A DNA stretch of 47,783 nucleotides from JAUXFK01 sp034189035 (lineage in GTDB: Bacteria; Desulfobacterota; UBA8473). The stretch's first letter is position 1. Each line of letters starts with the position of its first letter. The notes beneath the pieces are model-generated. The model did not search any database. It was not told the DNA's origin and worked only from the letters and a program-made list of their open reading frames with translations. Shown here one piece after another: positions 43,203-47,783 of this stretch. The stretch lies in the NCBI GenBank assembly GCA_034189035.1, contig JAXHVA010000027.1:1-47783 (forward strand), read 5' to 3'. The position numbers and the translations under genes are program-made.

Positions 43203-44621
43203 TTATGGCTTGAGGATATTGAGTTTGCGCATGCGGGCGCGCAAGGTGCTGCGGTCCAGGCCCAGGATTTCAGCCGCACTGTTTTTGCCGCTCACTTTCC
43301 AGCCGGTCTGTTCAAGCACGCGCTTGATATAGTCCCGTTCGACATGTTCCAGGGTTTGATCGGTCCTGGGTGCATCCTTGCGCGGTTTTTTCAGGTCATC
43401 CACCAACCGCAGTTTGGGGCCCGAGGAATTGATCACCGCCCGTTCGAGGACATTTTCCAACTCCCGAACATTGCCGGGCCAGTGGTATTGTCGCAGCGCG
43501 TCCATCACGCCTGCCGGAATCACCTTGATGACTTTGCCCAGTCTTCTTGAAATCCGGTCAATATAAAAATTGACCAGCAGCGGGATGTCGTCCAGACGCT
43601 CGCGCAGGGGCGGCATGGTGATCGGAAAAATATTCAGCCGGTACCACAGATCCTCCCGGAAAGATCCCTTTTGGACCTCCGCCTGCAGATCGCGATTGGT
43701 GGCGGCAATGATGCGGACATCCACCTTTCTAGTTTCCGAACTGCCCAGGCGTTCGAACTCCCCGTCTTCGATCACCCGGAGCAGTTTGGGTTGCAGTTCC
43801 AGGGGTAATTCGCCGATCTCGTCCAAAAACAGGATTGCGCCGTCGGCAACTTCAAAGCGCCCCAGCCGCCTGGATTGCGCGCCGGTGAAGGCGCCTTTTT
43901 CATGGCCGAAGAGTTCGCTTTCGATCAGATTCGAAGGCAGGGCGGCGCAATTCATTTTGACCAGGGTGCGATGCTTGCGCAGGCTTGTGCCGTGAATGGC
44001 GCGGGCCACCAATTCCTTGCCGGTTCCGGTTTCTCCGAGAATCAACACGTTGGTATTGGTGCCGGCGATTTGTTCCACCTTGAAAAACACGTAGTTGATG
44101 GCATCGCTCTTGCCGACGATGTCCTCATGGTTGTATACCAATTTGATCTCTTCCTGAAGATAGGCTCTCTCGGCTTCGAGCTGCTCCTTGAGCTTTCTTA
44201 TTTCGGCCGTTCGTTCTTCAACCAGCTCCTCAAGATGTTTTTTGTAATATTCGCGCTCGGTCACATCCTCAATGGCCAATAGAATCAACTGGGTTTGGTT
44301 GCCTTGGTCGTAGATCCGCCTGGCATTCAGACGCATGATCTTGTGCCCGATGGTTTCAAAGTCATGTTCCACCTCAAAATCATGCAAATTGGTGTTTTGA
44401 GGAAGGACATCTTCCAGCAATTTCCTTAGCCTGGGGATGTCCCATTGCCGGTTGCCCAGATCGTATATCAGCATGCCCTCGGTCTCGGCGGGCTTGACAT
44501 TAAATATCCGGTAAAAAGCGGGATTGGCCGTTACGACTTTCAAACCCGAATCTAGAAGGATCAAGGGTTCGCGAATCGACCCCAGGATGCTGTTATGAAT
44601 TTCCAGAAAACTTTTTACCAT
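43203..44621 (-). CDS. PAS-domain sigma-54 transcription activator
   Basis: A 472-residue NtrC-family activator. A PAS domain lies at about 10-120, then a coiled coil (about 130-165), the AAA+ domain with Walker A ILGETGTGKE and the sigma-54 contact motif ELFGHEKGAFTGA, and a Fis-type helix-turn-helix (NSAAEILGLDRSTLRARM). It lacks a receiver domain, so the PAS domain probably senses the signal directly. It follows the P-type ATPase gene by about 105 bases. No clear -24/-12 promoter was found nearby. Confidence 0.93.
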   Translation of the reverse strand: MVKSFLEIHNSILGSIREPLILLDSGLKVVTANPAFYRIFNVKPAETEGMLIYDLGNRQWDIPRLRKLLEDVLPQNTNLHDFEVEHDFETIGHKIMRLNARRIYDQGNQTQLILLAIEDVTEREYYKKHLEELVEERTAEIRKLKEQLEAERAYLQEEIKLVYNHEDIVGKSDAINYVFFKVEQIAGTNTNVLILGETGTGKELVARAIHGTSLRKHRTLVKMNCAALPSNLIESELFGHEKGAFTGAQSRRLGRFEVADGAILFLDEIGELPLELQPKLLRVIEDGEFERLGSSETRKVDVRIIAATNRDLQAEVQKGSFREDLWYRLNIFPITMPPLRERLDDIPLLVNFYIDRISRRLGKVIKVIPAGVMDALRQYHWPGNVRELENVLERAVINSSGPKLRLVDDLKKPRKDAPRTDQTLEHVERDYIKRVLEQTGWKVSGKNSAAEILGLDRSTLRARMRKLNILKP

Positions 44622-44726
44622 TTGATGATTCCATTTGTTTTATATGGTTTATCAGCATAGATAAAATTATGGTCAAATAATACCATAAAATCCGGGGTAG
44701 ATCAATTATTCGCCGAGTATGGAAAA

Positions 44727-47453
44727 TCATGTCTCAGGATGGCGCCTTCGCGTGACTTGTTTAAAGACCTCCATCACGATGAGCAGGGGAACAGCCAAAA
44801 CCAGGACTTCCGTCCATTCCCAGAAGGTGATCGGCTCGATGCGCAGTACCGTCTGCATAAACGGAATGTGCATGGCGGCGATATGGATGCCCTGGGCCAG
44901 CACCACGCCGAGGATCAGTATCCAGTTGCGGGAGAGAGAAACCCTGAATGTTGAAACCGTTTCCGACCGGCAGTTGAACACGTGGACGTTCTGCATGAAG
45001 ACCATGAGCAGCAGGACGACACCCCGGGCATGGCTTTCGTTCATCTGTTGGATATTAATGAGATAAAACCAGAAAGCAAAGGCGATCAGGCCCATTGTGG
45101 ATCCCGAAACCAGGGTTTGCTGGATCATCAGGGGGTTGAAGATCTTTTCGCCGGGCCGCCGGGGTTTGCGCCGGATGGCGCCGGGTTCCCCGCCCTCAAA
45201 GGCCAGGGCTGCGTCCTGGATGCCGTTGGTGACCAGGTTGAGCCACAGCAGTTGCACGGCCAGCAGGGGCAGGGGCATGCCGGCCAGGATGGCGGCCACA
45301 AACAGCATAACCTCGGCCGCGCCAGTGGAGACCAGCAGGTAGATCACCTTGCGCACATTGTCGTAGGCAAACCGGCCTTCTTCCACGCCTGCGACAATGG
45401 ATGAGAAGTTGTCGTCGGTGACAATCATGCTGCTGATTTCTTTGGCCACGTCTGTGCCCGATCCCATGGCCACGCCGATATGGGCCCGCCGCAGGGCCAG
45501 GGCGTCATTGACCCCGTCTCCGGTGACCGCCAAAAACTCCCCCCGGCGAATGAGTGCTTCCACGATTTGCAGCTTCTGGATGGGAGTGACCCGGGCAAAC
45601 ACATGGCTGGACGCAACCAGTTTTAGAAAGGCCGGCGAATCCGCCGGGCCGCTTTCCGTTAACCAGCTGCCGGTCACGGCTTCTTCGTCCGGTTCGGCAA
45701 TGCCCAGTTCCCGGGCGATGGTGGATGCCGTGGCCGGGTGATCGCCGGTGATCATCAGGACCGTTATCCCGGCACGACGGCATTTTTCAACCGCTTCCCG
45801 GGCCTCCGGCCGCAGAGGATCGATAAAGGCCACGAGTCCGTAAAACACAAGCCGGGGCAAATCTTCGTCCGTGTAAACCTCCCTTTTTACAAAATGGTCG
45901 AATTCGCCGCCGGCCACACCCAGAACACGGTAACCCTCGGCAGCCAGCAGCAGTGCCCGGGCTTCAACGGCTTCCGCGTTGAGCGGGGTCAGGACACCTT
46001 TGTCCATGGCTTCATCGCAAAAGCCCAGGATGACTTCCACGGCCCCCTTGGCAGCAACATGCACCTTTCCGTTTTTGTTATAAAAAGCCGTTGAATATTT
46101 TCTCTCCGATTCATAAGGGATGATGCCGACCAGGGAAAAATCACGCCGGACCTTGTCCGGTTCCAGCCCCATTTTATACCCCAGGGCAAGAAACGCCACA
46201 TCCATGGCGTCACCGTGATATTTCCAGGCCCCGTTATGCTTTTTCAGGCCGGCCTCGTTGGCCAGGATTCCCAGTTTGGCGATCTCGGCCATCTGTTGGC
46301 GCTGGTTTTCGAAAAAGGATGTTGAATCGACCGGCCGGACGTCACCGTCACCGTTGTATCCTTCACCGGAAGCCATAAACCGGTCCCCGCTTGGAAATTC
46401 AATCAATTGGGCGGTCTGCTGGTTGACGGTGAGGGTGCCGGTTTTATCGCTGGCGATAACGGTGCAGCTCCCGAGGCTTTCAACGGCGGTGAGCTTGCGC
46501 ACGATGACATTGCGCTTGGACATCCGGGTCGTGGCAACGGACAGGGCCACGGTCAGGGCCACGGGAAGCCCTTCGGGAATGGCCGAGACCGCCAGGGCCA
46601 CCACAAAGAAAAAGATCTCGGCGGGGGCAAGACCCTGCTTCCACAGGATGCCTGTCAGGACGGCGCTGATCCCCAGGACAAGTATGCTGATTTGCCGGGT
46701 GAAACGCTCCATGCGCAGCACCAGGGGCGGCTTGGCGCTTTCGGAGAGGGTAATGTTTTCGGCGATTTTACCCACTTCAGTGGCCATGCCTGTAGCCGCT
46801 ACCACGCCCATGGCCCGGCCGCTGGTGATGGTGGCGCCGGCAAATGCCATGTTCGTAAGATCGGCCACGGTGAGGGATTGCATGAGTACAGCGGTCTTTT
46901 TGGTGGCGGCCAGGGATTCGCCCGTCAGGAAGCTTTCGTCCGCAGTCAGCCCACTCACGTCCAGGAGCCGCAGATCCGCCGGGACTTTGTTGCCGGATTC
47001 GAGAAACACAATATCCCCGGGCACCAGGTTTTCAGCCGCGATTTCGGTTTGCACGCCCGAGCGCTGCACCCGGGCGTTGATTTTGAGCAGTTTCTGGAGG
47101 CCGGCCGCGCTTTTTTCCGCATTGTATTCCTGGTAGGCTCCCAAGCCGCTGTTGATCACGATCACCAAGAGAATAAAGATCGCATCGGTGCCTTCGCCGA
47201 TGGCGACAGACGCTGCCGCCGCCGCGATCAGGATGAAAATCAGCGGATTGAGTATCTGGTGCAGCAAAATCTCTAAAAGGGTCGGGGGTTTCTTCACCGG
47301 CAGGGCATTGATGCCGTATTGAACAAGCCGCTGTTCAGCATCGTCATCGGTCAATCCGTCGCGGGAGGTGCTCAATTCACGACAGACCTCATCTTCGGTC
47401 ATGGCATGCCATTTTTCTTCGCACAACCGGCGGGCAGGTTCTTTTTCTTTCAT
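44727..47453 (-). CDS. P-type cation-transporting ATPase (type II)
   Basis: A 908-residue P-type ATPase of the Ca2+/Na+/K+ (PMCA/SERCA-like) group. The actuator TGES is at 177-180, the membrane PEGLP at 293-297, the phosphorylation site SDKTGTLT has D336, and the hinge TGDGVNDALAL lies near 645. The C-terminal region includes LLWLNLVTNGIQDAALAFE, the M6 motif of type II pumps. Calcium is the simplest guess; other cations are possible. The DNA is clearly richer in G/C than the sugar locus. Confidence 0.93.
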   Translation of the reverse strand: MKEKEPARRLCEEKWHAMTEDEVCRELSTSRDGLTDDDAEQRLVQYGINALPVKKPPTLLEILLHQILNPLIFILIAAAAASVAIGEGTDAIFILLVIVINSGLGAYQEYNAEKSAAGLQKLLKINARVQRSGVQTEIAAENLVPGDIVFLESGNKVPADLRLLDVSGLTADESFLTGESLAATKKTAVLMQSLTVADLTNMAFAGATITSGRAMGVVAATGMATEVGKIAENITLSESAKPPLVLRMERFTRQISILVLGISAVLTGILWKQGLAPAEIFFFVVALAVSAIPEGLPVALTVALSVATTRMSKRNVIVRKLTAVESLGSCTVIASDKTGTLTVNQQTAQLIEFPSGDRFMASGEGYNGDGDVRPVDSTSFFENQRQQMAEIAKLGILANEAGLKKHNGAWKYHGDAMDVAFLALGYKMGLEPDKVRRDFSLVGIIPYESERKYSTAFYNKNGKVHVAAKGAVEVILGFCDEAMDKGVLTPLNAEAVEARALLLAAEGYRVLGVAGGEFDHFVKREVYTDEDLPRLVFYGLVAFIDPLRPEAREAVEKCRRAGITVLMITGDHPATASTIARELGIAEPDEEAVTGSWLTESGPADSPAFLKLVASSHVFARVTPIQKLQIVEALIRRGEFLAVTGDGVNDALALRRAHIGVAMGSGTDVAKEISSMIVTDDNFSSIVAGVEEGRFAYDNVRKVIYLLVSTGAAEVMLFVAAILAGMPLPLLAVQLLWLNLVTNGIQDAALAFEGGEPGAIRRKPRRPGEKIFNPLMIQQTLVSGSTMGLIAFAFWFYLINIQQMNESHARGVVLLLMVFMQNVHVFNCRSETVSTFRVSLSRNWILILGVVLAQGIHIAAMHIPFMQTVLRIEPITFWEWTEVLVLAVPLLIVMEVFKQVTRRRHPET

Positions 47454-47504
47454 ATGATTCTTTCTATTATGAACCGGACAACCGCATTTCCGAAAAAATT
47501 CTCA

Positions 47505-47783
47505 TCACACAGGATATTCCCGAAGCATCTCATGGATGCCTTTGTGCATTTCGTACCAAAACTCGTAGGCGGCGGCATGTTTGTCCCGGGTGAAAAAATC
47601 AACCCAATGGTCCAGCTCAATATGGTTGACGCCGTCGGTTCCCTTTTTATTTTTCAGGAAGGTAAACACCATGTCCATGTTGCGCTGCGACTCCCAGAAT
47701 ACCGAGGCGTTGCGGCTGGTAATGCGGCTGGCGGTCATGTTTATGGAATTGAGAAACGCATCCTTTTCCCCGAAGATATTTTC
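47505..47783 (-). CDS. C-terminal part of an unrecognised protein
   Basis: The last 92 codons of a gene that continues past the right edge. The readable part begins ENIFGEKDAFLNSINMTASR and ends with EMHKGIHEMLREYPV. It is rich in aromatic and acidic residues and has no motif I recognise. It lies just before the P-type ATPase gene on the same strand (about 50 bases), so the two may share a transcript. Confidence 0.6.
   Translation of the reverse strand, partial: ENIFGEKDAFLNSINMTASRITSRNASVFWESQRNMDMVFTFLKNKKGTDGVNHIELDHWVDFFTRDKHAAAYEFWYEMHKGIHEMLREYPV

Noticed and set aside
46258..47276. Long plus-strand frames across the P-type ATPase gene
   Set aside because: They are shadows caused by high G/C content. 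The minus-strand frame contains all P-type ATPase motifs.
1..47783. CRISPR arrays, tRNA and rRNA genes
   Set aside because: No regularly spaced short repeats and no tRNA cloverleaf or rRNA-like sequence was seen on reading either strand.

Overview
The window looks like a chromosomal stretch from an anaerobic deltaproteobacterium-like organism (Desulfobacterota in the broad sense). This is inferred from gene content and the miaB / bifunctional-nuclease neighbourhood; no rRNA or tRNA gene is present to anchor it. About the first 40 kb is A/T-rich. From about 40.1 kb the DNA becomes steadily richer in G/C, and it is clearly G/C-rich in the last 4.5 kb. The right end is therefore either acquired DNA or a different compositional domain.

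Layout. (1) 0-11.3 kb: the start of a small zinc-ribbon gene at the edge, a radical SAM protein with an internal PDZ domain, then a plus-strand housekeeping run: acyl-CoA synthetase-like enzyme, cysS, a PIN-toxin remnant, radC and uvrB. A bifunctional nuclease and miaB follow on the minus strand. (2) 11.5-31.4 kb: a minus-strand surface-polysaccharide locus of the Wzx/Wzy type. It has an initiating phosphoglycosyl transferase, several GT4 and GT2 glycosyltransferases, a polymerase and a flippase. It also has two DegT aminotransferases, an ATP-grasp enzyme, a HAD phosphatase, an APH-like kinase, a nucleotidyltransferase, a thymidylate-kinase-like protein, a sulfotransferase, a methyltransferase and a hexapeptide acyltransferase. 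(3) 31.6-33.2 kb: a graveyard of toxin-antitoxin genes that splits the sugar locus. (4) 33.3-38.5 kb: sugar-nucleotide genes (fcl, gmd, cysC, a UDP-glucuronate 4-epimerase-like gene and a third DegT aminotransferase). (5) 38.5-39.3 kb: a palindromic mobile-like repeat and otherwise gene-poor DNA. (6) 39.3-43.1 kb: a lone JAMM/MPN peptidase, then a plasmid- or ICE-like module: HTH protein, ParA, a frameshifted ParB and a replication-relaxation-family protein. (7) 43.2-47.8 kb: a PAS/sigma-54 activator, a P-type cation ATPase, and the end of an unrecognised gene.

How the genes fit together. gmd and fcl make GDP-L-fucose from GDP-mannose. The epimerase should make UDP-galacturonate. DegT enzymes add amino groups. 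CysC makes PAPS, which the sulfotransferase in the same locus could use, so the polymer is probably sulfated, methylated and acylated. The polymer is started on undecaprenyl phosphate, extended at the membrane, flipped by the Wzx-like protein and polymerised by the Wzy-like protein. No Wzz, Wza or Wzc is visible here.

The most unusual signals are these. In the toxin-antitoxin graveyard, one apparent base change would have killed a toxin start codon while keeping the antitoxin stop. A palindromic repeat family has stems that differ between copies but still pair. A short deletion in parB falls in its nucleotide-binding motif. The radical SAM-PDZ protein has a duplicated N-terminal unit.
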